Part shown: positions 44,513-51,617 of the stretch, one piece after another | Layout of the letters: the number at the start of each line of letters is the position of its first letter | How positions within the stretch are numbered: position 1 is the first letter of the stretch | NCBI GenBank assembly: GCA_002437495.1 | Contig: DJQA01000001.1 | Span: forward strand, 62,248-126,247 | DNA length: 64,000 nucleotides | Origin: Prevotellaceae bacterium UBA6398 | GTDB lineage: Bacteria; Bacteroidota; Bacteroidia; Bacteroidales; Bacteroidaceae | Direction of reading: 5' to 3' | Program-made: the position numbers and the translations under genes | Notes under the pieces: generated by a model | Told to the model about the DNA's origin: nothing | Database searches by the model: none | What the model saw: the letters and a program-made list of their open reading frames with translations, nothing else

Positions 44513-44626
44513 TTGTAGGGGCGTATTGCATACGCCCTGAAGTGTGCCGATTTGCAATGTCGCAGCGGAGGTTTGCGGTGCGGTTCAAGCGGTGGCGTAC
44601 AGGGCGTATGCCATACGCCCCTACAA
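44513..44626. repeat. Inverted pair of GTAG-headed hairpins (BIME-like)
   Basis: Hairpin C on the plus strand (TTGTAG head at 44513, stem GGGCGTAT 44519-44526 with ATACGCCC 44530-44537) and hairpin D on the minus strand (stem 44602-44609 with 44613-44620, head CTACAA ending at 44626) enclose about 60 bp. The ends form terminal inverted repeats TTGTAGGGGCGTAT. This tail-to-tail pairing of REP units is the layout of a BIME; a small MITE is the other reading. Element R8 begins 15 bp later. Confidence 0.75.
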
Positions 44627-44641
44627 ATGGCGCAAAACAAA

Positions 44642-44725
44642 AGCCATGAAAATTACATTTGATGTAGGAAAAACTACATAGGACATAGAAAAAATTATAT
44701 CAGACATAATTTTTTCTACATCAGA
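44642..44725 (-). repeat. 21-bp x4 intergenic element, copy R8
   Basis: On the minus strand units begin at 44725, 44704, 44683 and 44662, preceded by CGAAAAAAGG. An upstream arm TTTTTGTAAGTTGTTGG is shared with R3. The 15 bp between unit 4 and hairpin D (GGCGCAAAACAAAAGCC) is comparable with R9. The 575-bp gap holds no gene besides the GH127 promoter at 44934. Confidence 0.87.
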
Positions 44726-44933
44726 CCTTTTTTCGTCACTTCCAAATTCCTGTTTTCCAACAACTTACAAAAACACTTCAAAACAGTATATATTTTTGAT
44801 TTTCAGCATTTTTCGAAATTTTTGGTTTGGGGATGGACTTTCGCCGTGGGATGCCGAGAGAAGCACACTGCCATGCTCCCACCGCAAATGAGACAAAAAC
44901 AACACTCCGTGGAAGCATTCGCGCAAAAAGACT

Positions 44934-44941
44934 TATATTTG
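44934..44941 (+). promoter_or_regulatory. Promoter -7 element of the GH127 gene
   Basis: TATATTTG fits TAnnTTTG, 34 bp before the ATG at 44976. Confidence 0.6.
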
Positions 44942-44975
44942 CAATATTAAAACCACTAAAACCCTGACATCAGCC

Positions 44976-47012
44976 ATGACCAAAGCCAACAAACTGAAAT
45001 CCGTTATCGGCGCATTCGCGCTGCTCGGCTCGCTCTCCGCCGCAACGGCAAGCGCAGAAAGCGTGAGAACCGTAGTACGCCCCGAAATTACGGCAGCATC
45101 ACCCCACTACCCTGCCAACAAAGTGCCGCTTGTGCAGGCGTCATTCATAAAACTGCCTACCGGCAGCATAAAGCCGCAGGGATGGATTCTCACGCAGCTC
45201 AACCTGCAGGCCGACGGTCTTTGCGGGCATCTTGGCGAAATAAGCGCGTGGCTTCAGAAGGACGACAACGCATGGCTTTGCTCCGGCGGCAAATGGGGCT
45301 GGGAGGAAGTGCCCTACTGGTTGCGCGGCTATTCGAGCATGGCATGGATTCTGGGGCGCAAGGAGATGCAGAAGGAGAGCCGGCTGTGGATTGACGCAAT
45401 GCTGAAAAGCCAGAAAGCCAACGGCGACTTCGGTCCAGAGGAGGAAGGGCTTGACCATTATTGGGCGAACATGATTGTGCTGTGGCTGTTGCAGGACTAC
45501 TACGAATACAGCGGCGACAAGCGCGTAATCGACTTCATGACCAAATACTTCCACTACCAGCTCACTGTGCCCGACGACAAGTTCCTGCGCAAATACTGGG
45601 AGAACTCACGCGGCGGAGACAACCTGTGGAGTGTGGTGTGGCTCTACAACCGCACCGGCGACAGCGAGCTTCTTAAACTCGCCGACAAGCTGCACCGCTG
45701 CACGGCCGACTGGACACAGGCGCAAAACCTGCCCAACTGGCACAACGTGAACATAGCGCAGGGCGTGAGGGAGCCGGCGGAATATTTCCTGTTCAAGAAA
45801 GACAGTTCGCTGCTCCGCGCCACATACAACGACCAGCAACTCGTGAGGCGCATATTCGGACAGATGCCCGGCGGGATGTTCGCCGCCGATGAAAACGCCC
45901 GTATGGGATACATCGACCCGCGACAAGGCACGGAAACCTGCGGCTTTGCCGAGCAAATGGCCACAGACGAGATACTCCTGCTCACAACCGGCGACCCCTG
46001 TTGGGCGGAAAACTGCGAGGACGTGGCGTTCAACAGTTTTCCCGCCGCATTCAGCCCCGACTACAAAGCCCTGCGCTATCTAACCTGCGCCAACATGGTT
46101 GTGAGCGACGATAAAAACCACAGCCCGGGAATACAGAACGAAGGTCCGTTTCTGGCCATGAACCCGTTCAGCAGCCGCTGCTGCCAACACAACCACGGAT
46201 TCGGCTGGCCATACTATGCGCAACACCTTGTGCTCGCCACCAACGACGGCGGACTTGCCACCGTGCTTTTCGGCGCGTGCGAGACTACGGCAAAAGTGGG
46301 CAGCGAGGGGCGCGAAATAACCCTGACCGAGGAAACCGGATATCCGTTCGACAGTAATATAAAGCTCATCGTGTCAACCAAGAAAAAAGTGTCGTTCCCG
46401 CTCTACGTGAGAGTGCCATCGTGGACGCACAATGCCACGGCAAGCATAAACGGCCAAGCCGTGGAGTGCAACCTCGAAAGCGGCAAATACCTGCGGATTG
46501 AGCGCGAATGGAAAAACGGCGACCGCGTGGAACTCAACTTTCCAATGAGCATAAGTCTGCGCCGCTGGCCCACAAACCAAAACTCGGTGAGCGTGGACTA
46601 CGGTCCGCTCACCCTTTCACTGCGAATAGACGAAAAGAACGAAAAAAAGGAAAGCGACAAAACGGCAATAGGCGATTCGAAATGGCAAAAGGGAGCCGAC
46701 ACGACAAAATGGCCCACGTGGCTTATATACCCCGCATCCGACTGGAACTACGCCCTTTGTATTGACGAGCCTGTAAAGCTTGTGAAAAAGGAAAGCGTGA
46801 AAGAAAACACAAACCCCTTTGTCTCTACGGACGTTCCCTTGGTGTTCAAGGCAAAAGGCAGGAAAATCCCAAGCTGGGACATTGACAAATACGGGCTGTG
46901 CGCCCCGCTTCCCGACACATGCGCCGCCCAAAGCAGCGAGAAATACGACATAGAACTTATACCCATGGGAGCGGCGCGACTTAGAATATCCGCATTTCCG
47001 CAAGGCAAATAA
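44976..47012 (+). CDS. Secreted GH127-type glycoside hydrolase (beta-L-arabinofuranosidase clan)
   Basis: A 678-residue exported enzyme with a signal peptide ending near ASAES (residue 26). The catalytic barrel of helices has the zinc-cysteine site of GH127/GH146: E320 and C322 in GTETCGFAEQ, and C402-C403 in SSRCCQHNHGFGWPYYAQ, where the cysteine acts as nucleophile. The C-terminal part from about residue 460 is beta-rich (YVRVPSWTHNATASINGQAV). The natural substrate would be an arabinofuranoside, but the family (formerly DUF1680) is broad. No SusC/SusD or other locus partner is adjacent. Confidence 0.9.
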   Translation: MTKANKLKSVIGAFALLGSLSAATASAESVRTVVRPEITAASPHYPANKVPLVQASFIKLPTGSIKPQGWILTQLNLQADGLCGHLGEISAWLQKDDNAWLCSGGKWGWEEVPYWLRGYSSMAWILGRKEMQKESRLWIDAMLKSQKANGDFGPEEEGLDHYWANMIVLWLLQDYYEYSGDKRVIDFMTKYFHYQLTVPDDKFLRKYWENSRGGDNLWSVVWLYNRTGDSELLKLADKLHRCTADWTQAQNLPNWHNVNIAQGVREPAEYFLFKKDSSLLRATYNDQQLVRRIFGQMPGGMFAADENARMGYIDPRQGTETCGFAEQMATDEILLLTTGDPCWAENCEDVAFNSFPAAFSPDYKALRYLTCANMVVSDDKNHSPGIQNEGPFLAMNPFSSRCCQHNHGFGWPYYAQHLVLATNDGGLATVLFGACETTAKVGSEGREITLTEETGYPFDSNIKLIVSTKKKVSFPLYVRVPSWTHNATASINGQAVECNLESGKYLRIEREWKNGDRVELNFPMSISLRRWPTNQNSVSVDYGPLTLSLRIDEKNEKKESDKTAIGDSKWQKGADTTKWPTWLIYPASDWNYALCIDEPVKLVKKESVKENTNPFVSTDVPLVFKAKGRKIPSWDIDKYGLCAPLPDTCAAQSSEKYDIELIPMGAARLRISAFPQGK

Positions 47013-47022
47013 CAATCACAGC

Positions 47023-47060
47023 AAAATGCCGCAGCGTTGTATGGGCTGCGGCATTTTTTT
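47023..47060. terminator. Bidirectional terminator between GH127 and MATE genes
   Basis: AAAATGCCGCAG (47023-47034) pairs with CTGCGGCATTTT (47046-47057), followed by TTT. It begins 10 bp after the GH127 stop and reaches the end of the convergent MATE gene. Confidence 0.88.
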
Positions 47061-48393
47061 ACACCACTCCGAAAGCGCGCCGCCTCATCGGGCGAAACAA
47101 AACCATCATAACAAGCGAACGCATGGCAAGAAAGGACAGGAAAGCCGTCCAAAGGGCGTAGTTTCCCATTACGTCTCTTAAAATGAAAAACACACCAAAG
47201 AAAACCGCCGATGAAACAATCGCCGACAGCAGCATGAACCTTGACGCAGTAGCCCCCACAAACACACCGTCAAGCAGAAAGGCAGCCACAGACACAACAG
47301 GTATCGCCGCCGCGAAAGGCAGAAACTCAACCGCCGCCGCAACCGTTGCCCCATCGTCGGTGAGCAACAACAAAAAGCCCCTGCCGCCCGCAACATACAC
47401 ACAAGAGAACAGCAGCGCGGCAACGGCGCACATTATCGCCGAAACCTTTATCATCCTTGAAAAATCCAAGGAATTGCGCGCACCGACATACCTGCCCGAC
47501 AAAGCTTCTGCCGAAAAGGCAAGTCCGTCGCTTATATACGAAAAAACAACAAACAACTGCATCAGCAAGGCATTGGCGGCGAGAACTGTGGCATTCATCC
47601 TTGCGCCGCTAATGGTAAACCACGACATAACCGCAACATTTAGAAGTGTGCGGAGAAATATATCGCGATTTATGTTGAAGAACCCGGCAAGCGCAATACG
47701 GTTCATTATTTCAGCCACCCCAACCCTTGGCAAAGCGGCATGGCACCTTGCACGAAACACAACGCAACTAAGCACAAAGCCTACGTATTGCCCTACAACC
47801 GTTCCGGCAGCCACGCCCTCTACCTTCATACCTAAAACATAAACAAACAGCAAACTCGCCGCAAGGTTAGCCACATTCTGCACAATGGCAACCAACATGG
47901 GAAACACGGAGTTCTGCGTACCGAGAAACCAGCCCGAGAAAGCATAAATTCCAAGCACCGCCGGCGCACCGAGTATGCATATCCTAAAATAAGCAACGGC
48001 AGGCTCTTCAACCCCATCGGGACAATTTACCAACGCAAACGCCACGCGGCACAACCACGGGCTTACCAAAACAAAAAACAACCCAATGCCCAAAGCCAAA
48101 AACAACGCCCTGGAAAGTTGCAACGCCATTCCGCGCAAATCTCCTCTCCCGAAAGCCTGCGCCGTAAGCCCGCTCGTGCCCATCCTGATAAAGCCCATAA
48201 GCCAGTAAAGCACATTAAAAACCATGCCTCCCACGGCTATCGCACCAAGATAAACCTGCGAGCCGAGATGTCCGGTAATGGCTGTATCGACAAGCGACAG
48301 CAACGGAACGGATATGTTCGACACTATGGCGGGGACGGCTATTCGCAATATGCCGTGCGCGGTTTCACGATAAGTTGGCGTTTGAAATCCCAT
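47059..48393 (-). CDS. MATE-family efflux transporter
   Basis: A 444-residue membrane protein with twelve hydrophobic segments in two related halves (ISVPLLSLVDTAITGHLGSQ early; FSYISDGLAFSAEALSGRYV in the second half). The branch looks like DinF-type MATE proteins, which expel organic cations using a sodium or proton gradient. The substrate is not known. It has its own promoter, 27 bp before the ATG, and is divergent from tadA. Confidence 0.92.
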   Translation of the reverse strand: MGFQTPTYRETAHGILRIAVPAIVSNISVPLLSLVDTAITGHLGSQVYLGAIAVGGMVFNVLYWLMGFIRMGTSGLTAQAFGRGDLRGMALQLSRALFLALGIGLFFVLVSPWLCRVAFALVNCPDGVEEPAVAYFRICILGAPAVLGIYAFSGWFLGTQNSVFPMLVAIVQNVANLAASLLFVYVLGMKVEGVAAGTVVGQYVGFVLSCVVFRARCHAALPRVGVAEIMNRIALAGFFNINRDIFLRTLLNVAVMSWFTISGARMNATVLAANALLMQLFVVFSYISDGLAFSAEALSGRYVGARNSLDFSRMIKVSAIMCAVAALLFSCVYVAGGRGFLLLLTDDGATVAAAVEFLPFAAAIPVVSVAAFLLDGVFVGATASRFMLLSAIVSSAVFFGVFFILRDVMGNYALWTAFLSFLAMRSLVMMVLFRPMRRRAFGVV

Positions 48394-48420
48394 CTGCTCC
48401 CAAAGTGCTTTTTAAGGTTG

Positions 48421-48428
48421 CAAAATTA
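48421..48428 (-). promoter_or_regulatory. Promoter -7 element of the MATE gene
   Basis: TAATTTTG on the minus strand fits TAnnTTTG, 27 bp before the start at 48393. The tadA element is 32 bp away on the other strand. Confidence 0.6.
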
Positions 48429-48460
48429 GCGAAAATCCACGCGTTGTGCGCCAAAACAAC

Positions 48461-48468
48461 TAACTTTG
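48461..48468 (+). promoter_or_regulatory. Promoter -7 element of tadA
   Basis: TAACTTTG fits TAnnTTTG but ends only 4 bp before the tadA ATG, so the transcript would be leaderless or nearly so. Confidence 0.55.
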
Positions 48469-48472
48469 CTGC

Positions 48473-48913
48473 ATGACAGCAAACGATGACGAAAAATACA
48501 TGCGCCTTGCCATTGCCGAGGCACGCGATGCTGCGAACGAAGACGAAGTTCCCGTTGGAGCGGTAGTGGTTTGCAAAGACAGGGTGATAGGCCGGGCACA
48601 TAACCTTACGGAAACCCTTAACGATGTAACCGCCCATGCCGAAATGCAGGCCGTTACAGCCGCAGCAAACTACCTTGGTGGAAAATATCTAAACGATTGC
48701 ACGCTTTATGTAACCGTGGAGCCGTGCTTCATGTGCGCCGGTGCATTGGGTTGGGCGCAGCTTGGGCGTTTGGTTTATGGGGCTGCCGACCCCAAACGCG
48801 GCTACACGCTTCTTTCACCCAATCCTCTCCACCCCAAAACCGAAGTTGTCGCCGGAGTGCTTGCCGAAGAATGTGCCGAGCTGATTAAATCCTTTTTCGC
48901 AGCAAAAAGATGA
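48473..48913 (+). CDS. tadA: tRNA-specific adenosine deaminase-type nucleoside deaminase
   Basis: A 146-residue zinc deaminase that converts A34 to inosine in tRNA-Arg. The zinc site is H55 with E57 (HAE), and C85 and C88 (PCFMC). The N-terminus DDEKYMRLAIAEARDA aligns with that of TadA, which supports the ATG at 48473 rather than 48500, despite the very short leader. Guanine or cytosine deaminases share these motifs, but the EVPVGAVVV segment favours TadA. Confidence 0.92.
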   Translation: MTANDDEKYMRLAIAEARDAANEDEVPVGAVVVCKDRVIGRAHNLTETLNDVTAHAEMQAVTAAANYLGGKYLNDCTLYVTVEPCFMCAGALGWAQLGRLVYGAADPKRGYTLLSPNPLHPKTEVVAGVLAEECAELIKSFFAAKR

Positions 48914-48947
48914 GGCACGGCAAAGCCCGCCACATATTTATAATGCA

Positions 48948-49592
48948 TTAATCGCGATTTGCCAAATACACAAGGTAGAAGCCGGTTGCGATTATCTCCA
49001 CCGTGTCTGCCACTGCCTCGTTTAGTGTGCCCTGCCAAAACATGTCAAAGTCGTAGCCACGATATTTAAGGTTTCCGAACTTTATATGCGTTGCGCCGAA
49101 ATTAAAAACGGAAACCTGCCGTCCTTTCCCAACTGCAAACGCCATGCTGTCTCTGCACGGTATGAAAACGCCATAGGCGGTTGGCATAACCGCAAAAACA
49201 CCGCATTGCAAATAATGCACAAGCAAACTTATGTTGCCGAGTGCATGGTCTTCGCGTTTTCCCGTTGCCCCGAGTATGGATATGCGGCTCACTCCCCGCG
49301 ATTTCAAGTATCTTACCGCCTTGGTAAGGTCGTTTGTTTCCTGCTCTCGTTCCAAATGCAAAATTCCTGCATATTTCCTTTTCATCTCCTCCGACAGAGA
49401 ATCGCCATCCCCCACAATGGCATCGGGTGCTATGCGAGCCTCGTTGGCTTTTGCGGCGGCCCCGTCGCAACAAACCACATAAGAGGTACGCGATATCCAT
49501 TGTCTTACAATTTCCTCACTCGGCCACTCTCCGTTGGCCAACACCACAGCCTGCGGAACGAAATCCCGCAGGGAAAAAACCTGTTGCTGCAT
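48948..49592 (-). CDS. thiN: Thiamine diphosphokinase
   Basis: A 214-residue enzyme that transfers pyrophosphate from ATP to thiamine. Motifs of the family are CCDGAAAKAN, IVGDGDSLS, and ETNDLTKAVRYLKSRG, followed by GATGKREDHALGNISLL. The start is uncertain: ATG codons at 49592 and 49616 and a GTG at 49640 are in frame; I take 49592, closest to the family's usual N-terminus. The DXS-like enzyme at 16.7 kb and other TPP enzymes would use its product. Confidence 0.9.
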   Translation of the reverse strand: MQQQVFSLRDFVPQAVVLANGEWPSEEIVRQWISRTSYVVCCDGAAAKANEARIAPDAIVGDGDSLSEEMKRKYAGILHLEREQETNDLTKAVRYLKSRGVSRISILGATGKREDHALGNISLLVHYLQCGVFAVMPTAYGVFIPCRDSMAFAVGKGRQVSVFNFGATHIKFGNLKYRGYDFDMFWQGTLNEAVADTVEIIATGFYLVYLANRD

Positions 49593-49681
49593 TTTTATGG
49601 GTTTACACGCTGCCATATACTCCAAGAGTGAGCCATTCACCGCCCGAGCGTTCGGGAAAGGCAGGCATCAAAAATAACGTG

Positions 49682-49689
49682 CAAAAGTA
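49682..49689 (-). promoter_or_regulatory. Promoter -7 element of thiN
   Basis: TACTTTTG on the minus strand fits TAnnTTTG, about 90 bp before the chosen thiN start. I see no TPP riboswitch in the leader. Confidence 0.5.
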
Positions 49690-49806
49690 AGCATTTATAA
49701 TTTGTATGCAAACTGTTTTACTATATGCGCTCCATAAAAATAACTTACTCAAAGCTTTGATAAGATATATTAAAACTGCGCACTTGCTGCATTCACCGCA
49801 GGTTGC

Positions 49807-49814
49807 TACCTTTG
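49807..49814 (+). promoter_or_regulatory. Promoter -7 element of yraN-birA
   Basis: TACCTTTG fits TAnnTTTG, 19 bp before the yraN ATG. Confidence 0.6.
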
Positions 49815-49833
49815 CATTCACAAACACTAAGGC

Positions 49834-50211
49834 ATGGCCCAACACAATCTGTTAGGAAGACAAGGCGAAGAGGCTGCGGCGCGATTTCTTATGTTCCGCG
49901 ACTATTCCATACTTGAACGCAACTGGAGGTGCGGGCATCTTGAAGTGGATATCATAGCCCTGAAGCGCGGACTTTTGGTTTTCGTGGAAGTGAAAACGCT
50001 CACAAGCGCAGACGTAATACTTCCCGAAGAACACGCCGACAAGGAGAAGCGCAAACATATAATTGCCGCAGCAAAAGCATACATGGGCATTAACAGGCTC
50101 GACCAGCAAATTCGTTTTGACATAATAAGCGTTACTGGCGCAGCCCCGCCTTTCAGCGTGCGCCACATCGAGAATGCCTTTGAAGTGGAGCCAAAATTTT
50201 TCGCCATATGA
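49834..50211 (+). CDS. YraN family protein (UPF0102)
   Basis: A 125-residue protein of the restriction-endonuclease-like fold. The family pattern is GRQGEEAAARFL, ILERNWRCGHLEVDIIAL, and VFVEVKT, which carries the D/ExK-type residues of a nuclease core. Its role is unknown, with genetic hints of DNA processing in other bacteria. It precedes birA by 47 bp. Confidence 0.9.
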   Translation: MAQHNLLGRQGEEAAARFLMFRDYSILERNWRCGHLEVDIIALKRGLLVFVEVKTLTSADVILPEEHADKEKRKHIIAAAKAYMGINRLDQQIRFDIISVTGAAPPFSVRHIENAFEVEPKFFAI

Positions 50212-50258
50212 AGCAAACGGCGATATAAAAGAACAAAGCAAGCATACATACTAACATC

Positions 50259-51107
50259 ATGTCATACAATAACAGCACAATCAAGTCTGTTTCCACCCCT
50301 AAAGCCGACGAAACCAAGAAGCTGGAAATACAAACGCGGGCTTTCTGGTTTCTGTTTCCGCTAAAGCTTTCAACCGAATATAAGTTCTCTTATTTTTACA
50401 TGGCGCGTACATCCTCGACAAACGACCTCGCGTTCTCGCTTCCCCTGCCCGAAAAAAACGAAATTCAAATAGTTTCGGCCGATATGCAGACGGACGGAAG
50501 AGGGCAAGGCAACACCGTCTGGGAGTCGGAATGCGGAAAAAACCTGACGTTCAGCATCGTTTGCCGCGCATGGTTTGTTGAACCCGCAAAACAGTTCTGC
50601 GTGCTGCAGGCTGCGGCATTGGCCGTGCGCCACGTGCTGGCGAAAATCTGCGGCAACGTTACAATAAAATGGCCCAACGACATATACATAGGCAACGGCA
50701 AAGTTAGCGGTACACTAATACAGTGTGACATGGAAAACGCCAAAACGCGCAGAATGGTAATAGGAATAGGCGTAAACGTTAACCAGGAGCATTTCACAAG
50801 CGCCGCTCCAAATGCCGTGTCGCTGCACAACGCAGCGGGGCACGAGTTCGACCGCATTTCCATCCTGCACTCGATAGCCGAGAGATTTGCTGTGGAATAC
50901 GATGCATTGAAGTTTGGCGCGGATTACATAAACCAAAGGTATGTTTCCCACCTGTACCACAAAGAAGGAATGCACGAATACAAGGACCGTAACGGCATTT
51001 TCCGCGCCGCCTTTGAAAGAGTGGAAAAAGACGGCCGCCTTGTTTTGCGCGATGAGAACGGAAAGGAAAGAACATACGGTTTCAAGGAAGTGGAGTTCAT
51101 GATTTAG
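50259..51107 (+). CDS. birA: Biotin--[acetyl-CoA-carboxylase] ligase
   Basis: A 282-residue enzyme that makes biotinyl-AMP and attaches biotin to carboxyl-carrier proteins. Family motifs are TSSTNDLA, KWPNDIYIGNGKVSGTL and the GIGVNVNQEHF segment. The ATP-site motif GRGRxG appears as GRGQGN (residues 80-85), one residue different. There is no N-terminal helix-turn-helix, so it should not repress transcription. The first 40 residues are not family-like; the true start might be nearer to 50400, but YFYMARTSSTND suggests that at least some upstream residues belong. Confidence 0.9.
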   Translation: MSYNNSTIKSVSTPKADETKKLEIQTRAFWFLFPLKLSTEYKFSYFYMARTSSTNDLAFSLPLPEKNEIQIVSADMQTDGRGQGNTVWESECGKNLTFSIVCRAWFVEPAKQFCVLQAAALAVRHVLAKICGNVTIKWPNDIYIGNGKVSGTLIQCDMENAKTRRMVIGIGVNVNQEHFTSAAPNAVSLHNAAGHEFDRISILHSIAERFAVEYDALKFGADYINQRYVSHLYHKEGMHEYKDRNGIFRAAFERVEKDGRLVLRDENGKERTYGFKEVEFMI

Positions 51108-51263
51108 GCGGCATGGAGCGTTGTAGCACGCCCCACAACAATCTAAACACAATCAATCAACAAATTTCGCCACCGCAGTGCGTATGACATGCGCACGGTT
51201 TGCGCCGTTTTTGTAATTTTGCGGCGTTTGTTTGCATATTTCACCAACTTGGTTCGAGCGGCG

Positions 51264-51295
51264 GCGTATAGGGCGTATGCAACACGCCCCTACAA
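51264..51295 (-). repeat. GTAG-headed hairpin E, REP-like
   Basis: On the minus strand TTGTAG leads into the stem GGGCGT/ACGCCC (51271-51276 with 51284-51289). The core is the same as hairpin B. Element R9 begins 15 bp later, the same spacing as hairpin D to R8. Confidence 0.75.
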
Positions 51296-51310
51296 TTTCC
51301 GCAATTCGCC

Positions 51311-51394
51311 AACTCCGAAAATTACATTTGATGTAAGAAAAACCATGTCCTATGTAGGAAAAATTACATCTGATATAATTCAAATTACATCAGA
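51311..51394 (-). repeat. 21-bp x4 intergenic element, copy R9
   Basis: On the minus strand units begin at 51394, 51373, 51352 and 51331, preceded by GAGAAAAAAGG. The arm TTTTGTAAGGAGTTGG further out matches R3 and R8. It lies in the 510-bp gap between the convergent birA and GH78 genes. Confidence 0.87.
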
Positions 51395-51543
51395 CCTTTT
51401 TTCTCCGCATTGCAATGCACTATTAACCAACTCCTTACAAAATCATTCTCTTAACACTCATAAGACTGTTTTTCAGCCGCTTGCATATTTTTGCACAAAA
51501 AGCCGAAAAACACAACCAAGACATTTCCCATATTGCTAAAACA

Positions 51544-51583
51544 CCCCCGACGTAATTTGCGTTTTGCTGCTTTTCGCCGGGGG
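51544..51583 (-). terminator. Possible terminator of the GH78 gene
   Basis: CCCCCG (51544-51549) pairs with CGGGGG (51578-51583); on the minus strand it is followed by TGTTTT. It lies 35 bp beyond the GH78 stop. The stem is short and the loop long. Confidence 0.45.
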
Positions 51584-51617
51584 ATGTTGTATTATGGGAT
51601 TTAACTCCGCTGTTTTA

